A stretch of 64,000 nucleotides of DNA from contig NC_074716.1 in NCBI RefSeq assembly GCF_947242115.1, positions 44,697,139 through 44,761,138 of the forward strand, in the 5' to 3' direction. The notes below the pieces were generated by a model. It saw nothing but the letters and a program-made list of their open reading frames with translations. It made no database searches and was not told the origin of the DNA. Below, piece after piece: positions 1 through 11,608 of this stretch. Position 1 is the first letter of the stretch; each line of letters begins with the position of its first letter. The position numbers and the translations under genes were made by a program. This stretch comes from Biomphalaria glabrata (lineage: Eukaryota; Mollusca; Gastropoda; Planorbidae).

Positions 1-242
1 TCAACATAATAATAATAATAGTTTAATATATAGAGCGCTGTTAACAAATATAATGCAGGCTCGAGGTGCTGTGATACATAAAAAAGAAAGCTAAAATGAC
101 AAACTAATCTAAAAAAGTTTTTAACAGATAGGTCTCAATGTTCATCTTGAATGTAGTGAAATATATTGTCTGTCTGAGATCAATGGGGAGTGAGAATGAA
201 GAAGATGAACAAGAATTCTAGCTATGGTAAAGAATAAAAAAG

Positions 243-411
243 TAAAGTTCCCCTTTAAGACCTTGTTGTCTACAGGGCAGATGGTGATCTGTGGCCTACG
301 GTTAACGAGGGTGCCTTGTTGCGCCCAAAGATCCCGAGATTAACCAGTCTTCACCAGGATTCGAACCCGGGACCCCGGTTTGGAAGCCAAGGGCTCAGCC
401 ACCGCGCCTCC
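243..411 (-). mobile_element. tRNA-derived SINE, family A, internally deleted
   Basis: Has both ends of the family: the 3' end taaagttccccttt... and the tRNA head with B box GGATTCGAACCCGGG and the terminal ccaccgcgcctcc. The middle is shortened. Confidence 0.8.
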
Positions 412-1344
412 TATGGTTATAGTAGTTAGATAGAGTTAACTGAAGTCACCAATTATGACTAATTACTAAAATAAAATAATACAAGTCAGTATCTGAACAT
501 GATTTCTTGTGGTACATAAGTGTGATATAAGAAAGAAAACCATATTGCAATCACACTCTGTTGTCACTCTTGCTATCCTGTTCATTCTATCATATCCCCT
601 TCCTCCCCTTCTCTAAATGTCTGCTATGTTATTAACGCCATAGTTCTGGTAAGTTATTCTATTTCTCTTGACATAAATTAGTATTAATGCACTTCACGTA
701 CTAAAGAGTGGAACACAAGTCAAATGTAAGCAATGTCCAGCAGTCGGCCATTGTACTGACAACACCATGCGCTCGTCACTTGTATACGAAAGAAACATTG
801 TGTAGGCTAAGTCCAAAGTTTAAGACTCTAATGGTCAGCCAATGAAAAAGAGAAGAGAAGAATCTTATAGTTTCATATTGAATTCTGGGTAACTGTTAAA
901 GACGAATGTAGGCCCCTATTATATAGACAGAAGAAACAATGAAGCCGTTTTGATATCACTTTTATCTATTTGAACAGAGTGGAGTTAAACTTTTCCTGTC
1001 TCAATTCTACATCCAATAGTAGAGCCTTTTTTTTTTCTTCTATAGCTCTTCTATTTTATTTTATTGAAAACAAGAAATGAAATGTTAAGTACGCTAAAAT
1101 ATTCGGAAGAAGAAATGTAATCGAAGCCTCTACAGCGATTCTACCAAACTCTAGAGCTACACACCATCTAGTTCATTATCACAGTTCTAGTAGTTTCCTC
1201 TACAAATCACAATATTCTATATTTGTTCGTCGTTCCATAGTATTCATTTTACCTGATTTGTATTAATTTTATTGCCAAATTAGATAAATACACCAGTCAT
1301 TGTTATGTCAATACCATAGATGGTATAGATATATTTATAAAATG
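412..1344. other. Non-coding, nothing recognised
   Basis: AT-rich DNA without long ORF, repeat copy or RNA gene that I can name. Confidence 0.5.
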
Positions 1345-1624
1345 TAAAGTTCTCCTTTCAGACCCTGTGATCTATGGGGCAGATGATGTAACATTGTAAA
1401 GGTCATCTGTTATTGTGACCGACGGTTAACGAGGGTGTCATCTGGCCAGCACAACGACCAACCACCTTTACTTTTCTCCAACTAATGTCAGGTACCCATT
1501 AGAGCTGGGTGGACTCAGAAGTGCCCAAAGATCGCGAAATATAAAATCCCATTCATCACTAGGATTCGAACCCTGGAACTCCGGTTCAGAAGTCTAGCGC
1601 TTTAGCACTTAGCCACCACACCTC
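1345..1624 (-). mobile_element. tRNA-derived SINE, family A, full length
   Basis: About 280 bases. On the minus strand: tRNA head with A box (GGTGGCTAAGTGC-like), B box GGTTCGAATCC, then the family body and the gaacttta tail. Confidence 0.85.
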
Positions 1625-2026
1625 TACCATAGATATATATCATACTAATCCTGTGAAACTGGCAACACGGTTAAATTTCGGGTCACATTATAATGTACAT
1701 ATTCTTTTTCAAGCGGTAAAGGAATTCGCTTTATGCATCTTGGAAATCGCTCTTCTGTCTCGGAAAAGTAATGATCTTTAGTTTTCAAAGTTCAGAAATA
1801 ATAAAGTTCTAATTTCCGAATTTTAAGTGGAAGAGGCTATTAATCACAGAACTATATAATTTAAAGTAAAAAACTTTACTTTTAAAACTACTTTACAAAA
1901 CAACACCCTGTTTCAGGATATTTTAGTATAGTGTTTAGAGATCGGCGCGTCCAGTTGAGATATAGTGTATACTCATATAGGTCTGATGTCCATACTATCT
2001 CAGTTGTGTTAATTTTAATGCCAACT

Positions 2027-2204
2027 CATGCCCGTGGTGGATTTACCTATAGTAGGCAACAAAAGCTAGAGCTTTGCCCCCCCCCCCCCCAAAAAAAAAA
2101 TGTTCGGTTTTGAAGAAAAAGCAAAGAAAACATTGTCTTATGTTGATTAAAAGGGGTCTCAAGTCTTAAATACCTTTAGGCCTTATCAAATTTAAATCCG
2201 GCCC
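2027..2204. mobile_element. Possible decayed hAT-like MITE
   Basis: Right end TTAAATCCGGCCCTG is a good family terminus; the left end (cccgtggtggattta) is a weak inverted match. The interior has C and A runs. No convincing target duplication. A lone aatccggccctg end also occurs at 4175. Confidence 0.35.
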
Positions 2205-2330
2205 TGCACTTTGCATCTCTCTTTATGCGTCGTGTCTGTGGTTGTGTGTGGTTATTCTTTGAATTGAACTTGTTCTCCTTGATAAAAAGGTGTCTATGAT
2301 TACATTATCATTACATATGTACCATTAGGA

Positions 2331-2437
2331 TCAATAACTCGGTCTTATTGAATCAATAATTCAGTTTTAGTGAATCAATAATTCAGTTTTAGTGAATCAA
2401 TAATTCAGTTTTAGTGAATCAATAACTCAGTCACAGT
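2331..2437 (+). repeat. 22-bp minisatellite, about 5 copies
   Basis: Unit gaatcaataattcagttttagt repeats at 2350, 2372, 2394 and 2416 with diverged end units. Confidence 0.9.
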
Positions 2438-2988
2438 TCACACTAATATCTCATCGCCTACCCACGATATGAACACCTGCCCCCCCCCCCTTTTTTTTTC
2501 TTTTACTTTCAACCAGCAGATCTTTAAAGGAACATTACTTCAAATATTCCCGAGGCCAGAGTCAATAGCTAAGTCTTGCACCTTAGCCAACTTCTCTACT
2601 CCCTGTCCGGCTGTGACATTTAAAGCAATCAGTGACCATTGTTTTCTAGTTAAAAACCAATAGACCTCAAGGGTTATCCGGTACGGTGCGAAAGTTAATG
2701 AATGCTTGGCTTGTCCTAATTCAATATCACACAACGGTCGCTAACTGTTAGGGAGCCAGTTCAAAACCATTTTGCCGACTCATGGTAGGCCATGGGAAAC
2801 GTGTACGTTGTAACTGAGAGTGGTCCAGTCGCCCCCAAGCCAATGAAGCTTAGAGTATCCAGGTGTATCTGATTGCGTATTATCTACAGGATTTAAAGGG
2901 TTAACTCGAATTCTGTTAGCCAGTTTTAGACAGGATTTTTTTTTTATTGAATGGAAGTACATTTTTCTACTTTTATATATATATATAT

Positions 2989-3234
2989 AAAAGTTTCCCT
3001 TTCAGACCTTGTGGTCTATAGGGCAGCTGATGTTAAGGTCATCTGTTTCTATGGCCTATGGTTAACAAGGGTGACATGTGGCCAGCACAACGACCTACCG
3101 CCTTTACTTTTCCCCAACTTATGTCAGGTACCCATTAGAGCTGGGTGGACTCAAAAGCGCCCAAAGAGCCTTCACCAGGAATCGAACTTGGGAATCCCGG
3201 GTCAAGCGCTTTACCGCTCAGACACCGCGTCTCC
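2989..3234 (-). mobile_element. tRNA-derived SINE, family A
   Basis: Near full length; the B-box region is diverged (aggaatcgaacttgggaatc). Preceded by an (AT)n run that may be its remodelled tail. Confidence 0.85.
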
Positions 3235-3265
3235 CATATAATAAATAAACTAACAAAAATTACTA

Positions 3266-3345
3266 AAGGTGGTTAAACGCCTGACTGGCAAACCTATAGT
3301 CTCGAGTTCAAATCGCAGTGGGAGCAGGGATGTATTCTATATGTT
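3266..3345 (+). repeat. Possible tRNA-like SINE head
   Basis: ggtggttaaacgcctgactg and cgagttcaaatcgcagtggg recall A and B boxes at the usual spacing. It follows a family A SINE and precedes a LINE 3' end. Confidence 0.35.
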
Positions 3346-3369
3346 TGGAACAGCAATTGTAGCAACAGT

Positions 3370-3690
3370 GATTTCATTGTAACGCCGGCCACAGGACACG
3401 CTCAGTAATCGTCGGTTTCAGAAACATGTGTGTACCGCAAGCTCAAAATTGGAACCAGTGAAATCTGCCCAAGCGGAGTGTCACCAGAGACTGCTGACCA
3501 TGTCCTTCAAAACTGTTCTCTATACCATGAGGCCCGTACAAGACACTGGCCCCAAAACACCCCAATACAAAGAAAACTATATGGAGAGCTCCCTGATTTG
3601 GAAACCACTGCGCAGTTCATCTCATATATTGGTTTAGTTATCTGAACACTCCAACCTAAAAATGAGAACGAGGAAAAAAGAAGAAGAAGA
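3370..3690 (+). mobile_element. LINE 3' end fragment with zinc-knuckle-like C-terminus
   Basis: In one frame (3430-3645) it encodes GTSEICPSGVSPETADHVLQ and continues to a C and H pattern typical of the C-terminal tail of I-type non-LTR retrotransposons. It ends in an (AAG)n-like tail (gaagaagaagaaac). Strongly 5' truncated. Confidence 0.65.
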
Positions 3691-3946
3691 AACAAGTGAG
3701 CTCTAGGCGACCTGTTAAGTGTTGACTGGAATCTCAAAAGAAGTAAAATGTTGTCCCACGTGCAGCTGACAGCAATATGCTCTACTAAAGGAAATATCTT
3801 TGTTACTGTTTATCTGTCTTTTCAGCAATTACCAGTATGATAAGCGTGATAACCCAAGTGGTCGGAAACAAAAATAGACGAGTTTAAGCCTTGGTAGAAA
3901 TTGGGGATTATAAATCAGAATCCTGTTGAAGTTCAGTGCTGCTTAA

Positions 3947-3970
3947 ACACACACACATATGTGTGTGTGT
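3947..3970. repeat. 24-bp perfect palindrome of CA/TG repeats
   Basis: (AC)n runs into (TG)n through a central CATATG; a typical cruciform-prone microsatellite. Confidence 0.85.
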
Positions 3971-4489
3971 GTATACACAACACACACGCACACAATTTAG
4001 CATTTTATATTGATGTGGATGAACAATGACTGGACGGATGGATGGACAAATAATGGCATCTTAAAGAATATTACTAACAGGAAGACGTAAATATTGTAGG
4101 GAATTTTCGAAAACAACAACAACAGAAACGTATAAGAGTCCTAATGGCAGTAGCCCAGCCTGCTCACCCACAAATCCGGCCCTGGTTGTACTTCATCGGG
4201 CTCAATAACTTTGAATCCGTATATTCAGTCAGACTTTATGTAATTCACTTTGAATTTTCGCAGCATCTAGCTTCAATGATGTAAACACAATGACGTATAC
4301 ATTTATTTACTTAATGCTTAAAGTATTTCTGATAAAGTTTGTTCATATATTTGTACATGCAAGTGTATATTGTTATCCTAGAGACAAGATCTAATGCTAA
4401 TATAAACGCTTTTTTTTTTTTCGACCTACCCTATTCCATCCCCTCTTTCTTTTTCCGACGTTAGCTCAAATTAAAATATTGAAGCCTGC

Positions 4490-4735
4490 CTGGGTGGACC
4501 TCTTCGGGGGCCGATTTTGAGTTTGTGTTTGCGTAACTGATTTTAAAAATGAGATTTTTCGATTTCAGAAAAAAAAGTAGCCGTTGCATCAGAACTTTGA
4601 ATGGTCTAAAATATTGTGATGTCGGATTTTCAATATCTTTTCTAGTTTACGAGATCTAAACGGGACGGACGGACAGACGGACAGACATTTCGCACAAAAC
4701 TAATAGCGTCTTTTCCCCTTTCGGGGGCGGCTAAA
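4490..4735. repeat. Unclassified dispersed-type repeat with GGAC/GACA run
   Basis: gcctgggtggacctcttcgg to ccctttcgggggcggctaaa, with gggacggacggacagacgga inside (4661-4685). Looks like an interspersed repeat by its composition and edges, but no second copy was found in the window. Confidence 0.35.
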
Positions 4736-5793
4736 AATTAGTAGAGTGTGCAGTCACCTAGATCTTTTTATACGGGAGGGTGGGCCAGCTACGCTCTTGT
4801 TTTTTTTTTAAATGTGTTATAAGAAGCTACTAGTGTGTTCCTGCGTAATGGTCCGGCTGTAGTAATTACTACACACCTGCACCGCACACATACAGCTACA
4901 CTACACCTGTAAATAAGTACTCGATTTCATTCATGAAACCTGCCGTCCGTGTTGGTACGGGTCCTACAATAGCGTCAGTAGTGTACTACACTAACCCAGC
5001 GCGCTCAACAAGATGATGTGAGATGGAGGAGGGGGTAGGGTAGGGGGTTGGGGGTACTTCGGCAATTGTTATCATCAAAACATTGTCCCTTGACACCTGA
5101 CCACATCCATTTAGACACTATTGCTACAGCCTTATCGTCCCCACTTGGGTCTCAAAATACCTGGGCCCTCAAAAACGTCCATCGCCACCCCCCCCTCTCT
5201 TTAAAACAAACCCTTATAAAGTTGTTTCAAGATGTGTCAAAAGCCTTAGGGCAAAGTGATAAGCCCATCAAAAGGTCCGACCCCTGTCTCCCACGAGCCT
5301 CGGACCTCTACAGTTAACAAATCGTAGTCTGACGGCGCCATGTTTGTTTATTTTCTGGTTCAGTATGAGGCAATATGAGTCCAAATGTAATATTTATCTG
5401 AGTGATTTCTTTTTTGTGTTTTCGTTTTAGCACCCTGCCCCCCCCCCTCCTTCAGCCCGCCCTGCCTCTTGTTTCATCCAACTAGCCCTTAAAAATAAAA
5501 GATACAAGACAGATAGCTTTGATGTACCGATTCGTTGTATGGATTATTTATCTCAGCAAGAATCTACTAAGAGTCTGTGTAGTTCTCTTCTCTTAATCGT
5601 CTTCTTTACGTAGGTCAGTGATAATTAACGATGAAATCTGTCTAAAAGTCTGTAAGTATTCCATACTTTATTGTTGTTGGCTGATAGAATGTTAAAACAG
5701 TCTAAAATACTTCAGAATTATTTCTTTTTAAGTATAGACCTAAAGAGTCCGTGGAAAGTAAACATTAAAGCTTCTACATAGATTCATGGATGA

Positions 5794-6038
5794 TCGGTGA
5801 CTTCCGAACCGGGGGTCCCTAGCTCAAATCCTGGTGAAGACTGGGATTTTTTTTACTTTCGGGATGTTTAGGGCGCCTCTGAGTCCACTCAGATCTAATG
5901 GGTACCTGACATTAGTTGGGGAAAAGTAAAGGCGGTTGGTCGTTGTGCTGGCCACATGATAGCCTATCGTTAACCGTGGGCCATAGAAACAGATGACTTT
6001 TACCTCATAGACCACAAGATCTGGGAACTTTACTTTAC
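5794..6038 (+). mobile_element. tRNA-derived SINE, family A, plus orientation
   Basis: Begins inside the tRNA head (ttccgaaccgggggtccc), runs through the family body and ends gggaactttactttac. It directly abuts a LINE 3' tail that starts at 6060. Confidence 0.85.
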
Positions 6039-6059
6039 TTACGTAGATTCATAGTTGTT

Positions 6060-6495
6060 GGGCCTCCTTCAGTCAAAGAACGACTATGGTTCATCTTGCA
6101 CACTTCCTCATGTGGCTGTGGAGCCCTATTTTGGAGAGACACTCCCGTCCACAAATATCGCAGGTTAAAGGTGGCTTTTGCTTCGGTGGTAGAGGAGCTG
6201 GTCATTTTTCGTACTGTACGTTTTTCTTCCTGAGCTGAGACCCATGTACTTTCACTGTCCATAGCTTTCTTGGTCACTGTCTCTCTCCATCTGTTGCGGT
6301 CTAGAGCTATGTCTTCCCAATGGTCAGTATTGATGTTCACTGATTTGAGGTCACGTTTTATTACATCTATGTAACGGAGGTGGGGGCGACCAGTTTTTTC
6401 TTGAGACAGTCGCGAATTGTCCGTAGAGGATGACTTTCGGGGATGCGATTGTCCTCCATCCGGCGAACATGTCCAAGCCAGCGCAAGATTCATAA
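6060..6495 (-). mobile_element. LINE C-terminal/3' fragment (family L3)
   Basis: The minus strand encodes KTGRPHLRYIDVIKRDLKSV followed by DHWEDIALDRNRWRETV, a C-terminal block common in animal non-LTR retrotransposons, then a decayed cysteine motif. The 3' terminus reads ggcctccttcagtc on the plus strand, shared with the copies at 20780 and 51544. Confidence 0.75.
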
Positions 6496-6727
6496 CATAC
6501 AAACACACAATACTATAGGAATAATGGGGACTGGATTAGAGGTTTCTCAATTCCTTGGTTAAAGATTAAAATACTATTTATAATTTGTTCTCCATTTATA
6601 TCTTATCTTCCGCTGACGCCAGTTTGAGATGTGAATTCGCGATTCTCTGGGCAAAAGAAAAAGAAAGGAGAGAGTAAAGTTTAGTAGCAAGGTTGAACTT
6701 GAGCTAATGTTTTGAAGAATTACGAAG

Positions 6728-6785
6728 ATTAACGAAGGTGTCACGTGGCCAGCACAACGAATTCTGAAAGGGAAAATTTACTTAC
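6728..6785. mobile_element. SINE family A scrambled fragment
   Basis: A minus-orientation piece (ttaacgaaggtgtcacgtgg) is followed at once by a plus-orientation tail piece (tctgaaagggaaaatttac), so it is rearranged. Confidence 0.5.
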
Positions 6786-6824
6786 TTACAGATTTGGGAG
6801 GTGAGAGGGGCTTGCACCCTCACT

Positions 6825-7033
6825 CAGGGGTGTAGCTTGGAATTTGTCATCATCTTGGGCCTCGGTGGGCTAGACCTCTTTGGGGACCCCTGCATTTTGC
6901 GTAATATTTAATATTTTATAATGTAAATATTTTTTTGCCAAAAACAGTCGTTTGGGCCACTCCCACTGAAGTGGGGGCCCTTGGAATTTTCCAATTTTCC
7001 CCCTTTTCGTCAATCACCCTAGCTACGCCACTG
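6825..7033. mobile_element. hAT-like MITE with 8-bp target duplication
   Basis: 209 bases between TIRs CAGGGGTGTAGCTTGG and CCTAGCTACGCCACTG. The flanks ccctcact (6817-6824) and ccctcaca (7034-7041) match in 7 of 8 positions. No coding capacity. Confidence 0.85.
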
Positions 7034-7137
7034 CCCTCACAAATTGGCATACAGGTTTATGGTTCAAACACAGATGTTTTACTTTTTTTTTTACTTAATT
7101 CATAAACAACTTCAATAATTTTAGTGACCACAGAATA

Positions 7138-7297
7138 CTAATGAGTACCCTACATAGGTTGGGAAAGTAAATAATCTAGTGGTTGTTGTGTTTGTCAGAC
7201 GACACCCTTGTTAACCATCAGCCATAAAAACAGGTGAGCTTTATATCATCTGACCCTATATAATCGTAAGGTCTGAAAAAAAAAGGGACCTACTTTA
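7138..7297 (+). mobile_element. SINE family A 3' part
   Basis: Diverged 3' half, from gagtaccctacataggttgg to the ggtctgaaaaaa tail; the tRNA head is missing. Confidence 0.7.
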
Positions 7298-7609
7298 GTT
7301 TACTTTTACTAGACTCAGATATCACTATTTAAAATAGAGGTAAAAAATGTTGTAGTTATAACGGCTGTTTAGTTATATCGCTGTTGTGTTCTCAACGGAC
7401 CTCATTCACCAATCGTAAACAAACATTTAGTCAGGTGATAATATTGATAAAACAACGAAAAACTGTCATAGTGTATTAAAAATGTGTTCGTATTTTGTAT
7501 AGAAGAGATAGAGAATCACTTGGCTTAATTTTGTTTGTTTTCGATTTGTAAATAAGGTCCATTGGGTAAGAGTGGCTAAAAGAATACATTTATAAAAAAA
7601 AATATTAAC

Positions 7610-7800
7610 TTAACTCTTTCTCTCCTAATTGACGATACCATTAAATTTAATTAATTTAATTCTATACCAAGTAAAACATTTTCTGATAACAAACGACAAA
7701 GCTATTGAAGCCTAATCATAACAGGGGAGTGAAATAGTAATGAGCAAAACGAAGAATTCCGTCGAAGCGTGGACAAATAATTACGGAGAGAAAGAGTTAA
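7610..7800. mobile_element. TTAA-flanked MITE (piggyBac-like)
   Basis: Bounded by TTAA on both sides. TIR CTCTTTCTCTCC at the left and GGAGAGAAAGAG at the right are a perfect 12-bp inverted pair, or 16 bp with the TTAA. AT-rich interior without coding capacity. TTAA duplication is the hallmark of piggyBac. Confidence 0.8.
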
Positions 7801-8427
7801 AGATCACGTAATAGTAAGACATAGCACACCTTCATCCTGTGTTTTGGGTTAGGGTGAGAGGAAGGGGCTCTATTACTAACAGATCTGCTAGCTGGATGTG
7901 AACACGAAGTGGCCAACAATGGAGGTAAGTGTGTGGTTTGGACACTGTGTCGTAAAGACCATGATCCCCTGGCTACCGATTATCTCAATGTCACCACGAT
8001 TCTGTTAGAACAGCGGATAATGACACTCTAGTTAAGTCAAAGAGTGCTGTGGGCGATGTTGGTAACGGGGATAGTGTACTGTTACATAGTCTACTGGGTA
8101 TAAAAAGAAAAAAGACTTAGCCTAAATACATGGGAAAAAAACAGAAAAGCGGGTCATTTATTGTTTAAAGGTTGGTCAAGACTCGCCACCCACCCCCCCC
8201 CCACCCCCTAAGGTTAAGGGACAAACCTCCTCGCTTCTTTTTAAAAACCTTTTTTTTTTCCTTGAAGTAATGGGGAGGGGGAGGAATCCTACAAATAACA
8301 ACCTAGGCAAATTATGGCCTATTTATATATTTAAACTATATTTATCCATGAGAATATCATTGAAGAATGTCGTAAACTTAATTTATCCACAAGAACACCA
8401 TCATTTTTTTATCACTGTGAATATTAT

Positions 8428-8694
8428 CTTATATATTACAGACGTTACTTCAAAAAAGAAGATGATTACGTCCTATGCGTCATGCATTTAGCCGTGTATT
8501 TTGACCAATGACTTAAATTCTGCCAAGTCACTGGTTTTCCTGGCTAGCTCAGGCAACCCATTCCATGCTCTAACAGCACTAGGGAAGAAGGAGCACTTGT
8601 ATAAATTTGTCCTAGTATATGGAATGAGGAATGTGCCTTTATCTTTGTGTCTTTCTGAGTATTTTACATTGTATCGTAAATGTATCATATATCC
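8428..8694 (-). mobile_element. LINE C-terminal/3' fragment (family L1)
   Basis: The minus strand encodes YTRTNLYKCSFFPSAVRAWN and GLPELARKTSDLAEFKSL, the end of a CR1/Jockey-like reverse-transcriptase ORF. It is followed by a 3' tail that recurs at 18697, 21076, 24492 and 39045. Confidence 0.75.
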
Positions 8695-9035
8695 CCAAAT
8701 GATTTAAAGAACATTGTCAAAATAGACCTCCCCCTCCCCTTCTTTTTTCAAAAAAAAAAAAAAAAAAAAAAAGAAAAGGCTCTAAAAACTTTAAGACCTA
8801 TAAATAATATGAAAAATGTGACCTTAAATTAACGTGTTCTTAGGACGACTGTTAATTAGAACATCGACCAAATGACCAACTGCCTTTTCACAGCTCTGTC
8901 CATGCATAGCACCCCAAATGACATAACACACTATAATGAAATCATAAACAAGCAACATTTTGGTGCACCCACCAGTCAAGTTGTTTACCATGTCTTAATT
9001 TGCTTGCTCAAAACACAGACCTTTTACCTATCCTT

Positions 9036-9250
9036 TAGTCTGTTCGAACGTTGGGGCACCACTCAAGATCTACTGACTGTATTTCTCCATTCATCTCTGT
9101 CTTTCGCCTTTGATAGAAGCTTTTTCAATGACAGGCCCGTTCATTCTTTTATGTGGTCTTCCCCTCTGTCTGCCACCTCTTCTTTTTCCTGGTACTGTTC
9201 CATGAAGTGAGCTTTGTGCGAGCATTGAGGTTCTTGTGAAATGGCCATAA
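9036..9250 (-). mobile_element. LINE C-terminal fragment (family L2)
   Basis: The minus strand reads GHFTRTSMLAQSSLHGTVPG then KRRGGRQRGR, the widespread C-terminal block of endonuclease/reverse-transcriptase elements. Interrupted and short. Confidence 0.6.
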
Positions 9251-11159
9251 AGTTTAAGCTAGCGTTTTTTTAACACCACTAAACACACACTCTTGAAAAT
9301 ACCTTTTTTTCAGTCCATCATTTTGTCTCAGACAGACTTAGCTTAATTATCTCATTAGAGCCGAACTCAATCAAATTAAAGTTTGTCTCAAAGATACCTT
9401 CTTGATAAGATTTACAAGATACCCTTTTTATTACGGTTATAATTATAATGATTTCGATTGTAATTTGTGAATTTCCAAACATTAGCCATGAACTATTTGG
9501 GGATTTTCATACAAAAAAAAAATAGTAATTAGATTCTAGACAATGTCAAGGACGCTATAAGGAAAGATCACTTTTTGCCAACTAAATAACAATTAGTTCG
9601 TGTCACATGCGAAAGAACTTAGGAATCTGCTTGTACAGGTCTGTAAAAGTGCACACATTTATCATGACCATTTATGACTGTGAAATGCAGTCATTTCCTA
9701 AATTCTAATTCCATCGATAAAAATATCAAAATCTTAATTTTGGGGTTGGTGCAGTAAATTCTCATATTTTTTCCCTCTCTCAATTGCCACACGCTTGCCA
9801 TTGATGGGCTACTGTTTATGTGTAAAGGCCTAACTGTCATTGAGTGTTGAACAACCACAAGCAAAGATGGCCACTTGGTAGGCTTACAGCGTCCGGCTGC
9901 CTTAGTCCACGTTGTGGACCTTGTGTTTCAAGTTCAAATTTAAATTTAAACAACGGACATCGATTGGACAGTTTTACGTACCTCGACGCTTAGTACCCTC
10001 GCTACCACCTTGCGATTGGCAAAACGTCAACAAAAAAAAAAAAAAACGTGTGTGTGGTTGGGGTGGGGAAGAAAAGACAATAGCTCGCTACGAGAGTTTG
10101 TTTTATTTTCAATGTTTTCAAAAACTACCCGTAATGCCCACGGGGGGCGTCTGCGCCGTGGAGCTTAAATTACGAAGCTTACAAATTTACAACCATCCCG
10201 TCACAGTGGCGTCACTCGGATAAGAGAAACAATAACATCAAATATTGTCCTCAGACTACGCCGAAGTCCGCAACCCTTTTATCTCTGCCGCTGGACTATA
10301 CTTGACGCATCTCTTATTGAATATATCTACTATTCGGTTTTTAAATCTGTGACTGCGGTCCACGTGAATTTTTAGGACGGAGGTCCACAAAAGGCTCAAT
10401 TTATTGTTGTTCTTTTCTCTAATTCGTTAAATATTTCTTGTTTTGCAAGGATTTTGTCTCAGCTTTGAAGCTCAACTTCGTATTATTCTTTGTCTTTGCG
10501 GTAAAACATTCGTAAATGCTTGCTATAATCCGCAGCTTTCTTTGAGTTCAAAGTTGAATCAGTTCGTCTCGCACTTTGCGTTCTGCGAGGAGGGACTTTC
10601 TCCCCAGTTTTATTTTCATTCACACAGTTTTATTTTCATTAACACGAGGAATGAGCAAAGACGCGCCAGGATTGAGGAACTGGGATAGAATAGTGAGAGG
10701 GAAAACTTAAAGGAGTTTTGTAAAGTTAGAAAGGGGGCTCACAAAGATTAGCCGCTTTTTTCTTTCCCTAGCTGGTACGAAATGGCTATTGGGAACTGAG
10801 ATACTTAGAGTATTAGAGAAGAATCACGTATGGGTTCTTATAAGGAGTGTGAATCAATACTTATCGTTCTCTTCTTCTTCTTCTTCATCGTTCTCAATAC
10901 TTATGAATCTGCCGTAAAACTCTTTACCACTGTTTATCTTATTTGTATAATTATTCTTCCCAGTCGTATTTTAATCCTTTAAAAGATCCATCACTTGTAC
11001 ATACAACAAGACAGATCTGGATGAATTGGTACACTAAACGCTTATTCAATAGGTAATTGAAACATCCAGAGAAAGGAAAGGTGTTAATCAGTGCGCTAGC
11101 CATAGCATATACCCGTAGATCGCGGGTTTTGAAATCTATTGTTCCATTTCAACTTTAAG
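9251..11159. other. Non-coding, nothing firmly recognised
   Basis: AT-rich; a 20-bp block ccagttttattttcatt is duplicated at 10600-10643 and a (CTT)n run lies at 10870. ORFs at 9912 and 10443 look like chance. A non-coding first exon of the BMP gene could be here but is not visible. Confidence 0.4.
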
Positions 11160-11447
11160 GTAGACTTTAATCGGCGTGCATGTTAAGGTCATCTGTTTCT
11201 TTGGATAGCGGTCAACGAGCAGGGTGCGCGGTGGCCGCGTGGGTATTTTGGGTGAAGACTTAGATTATGAGCTTCAGTAATTTTAAAGACGCCCCCTGAG
11301 AAACCCCAATTCTAATTTTTAATTAGTACCTGACATACGTTAAAGTTAAAGAGAAGCTTGGTCGTTTTGTTGGCCACATGGTTCCCTCGTTAACCGTCGG
11401 CCTTAAAACAAATGAGCTTTCACATCATCTGTTCTAATAGATCATTT
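11160..11447. mobile_element. Two old SINE family A pieces in opposite orientation
   Basis: 11160-11240 resembles the minus-orientation body (aaggtcatctgtttct, ggtcaacgagc). 11250-11447 resembles the plus orientation (gaagactta..., gtacctgacatacgtta, ggccacatggttccctcg, ttaaccgtcggcc). It lies about 110 bases before the BMP splice acceptor. Confidence 0.6.
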
Positions 11448-11544
11448 TTTATTTACTGTTGCTTTAGTTGGCGTATGCTTTACTTTCAAGACTGAAAGAA
11501 GACAACTCAATTTTCTGTAATAACGTAAGCTAATAGAATTAATT

Positions 11545-11570
11545 CACTTTACTTTTTTTTCATTTCAGAT
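11545..11570 (+). promoter_or_regulatory. Probable 3' splice acceptor before the BMP coding exon
   Basis: A pyrimidine-rich tract ending in tttcatttcag stands 38 bases before the BMP start codon. It suggests that the coding exon is joined to an upstream non-coding first exon, so the promoter would lie further left and is not identified. Chance pyrimidine tracts are common in this AT-rich DNA. Confidence 0.5.
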
Positions 11571-11608
11571 AGACAAAAGGTTCTAACAAATTTAGTAGAG
11601 ACGTCACC

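Noticed and set aside
10443-10688. 81-codon ORF as a small gene
   Set aside because: No domain, atypical composition and an internal 20-bp duplication; looks like chance.
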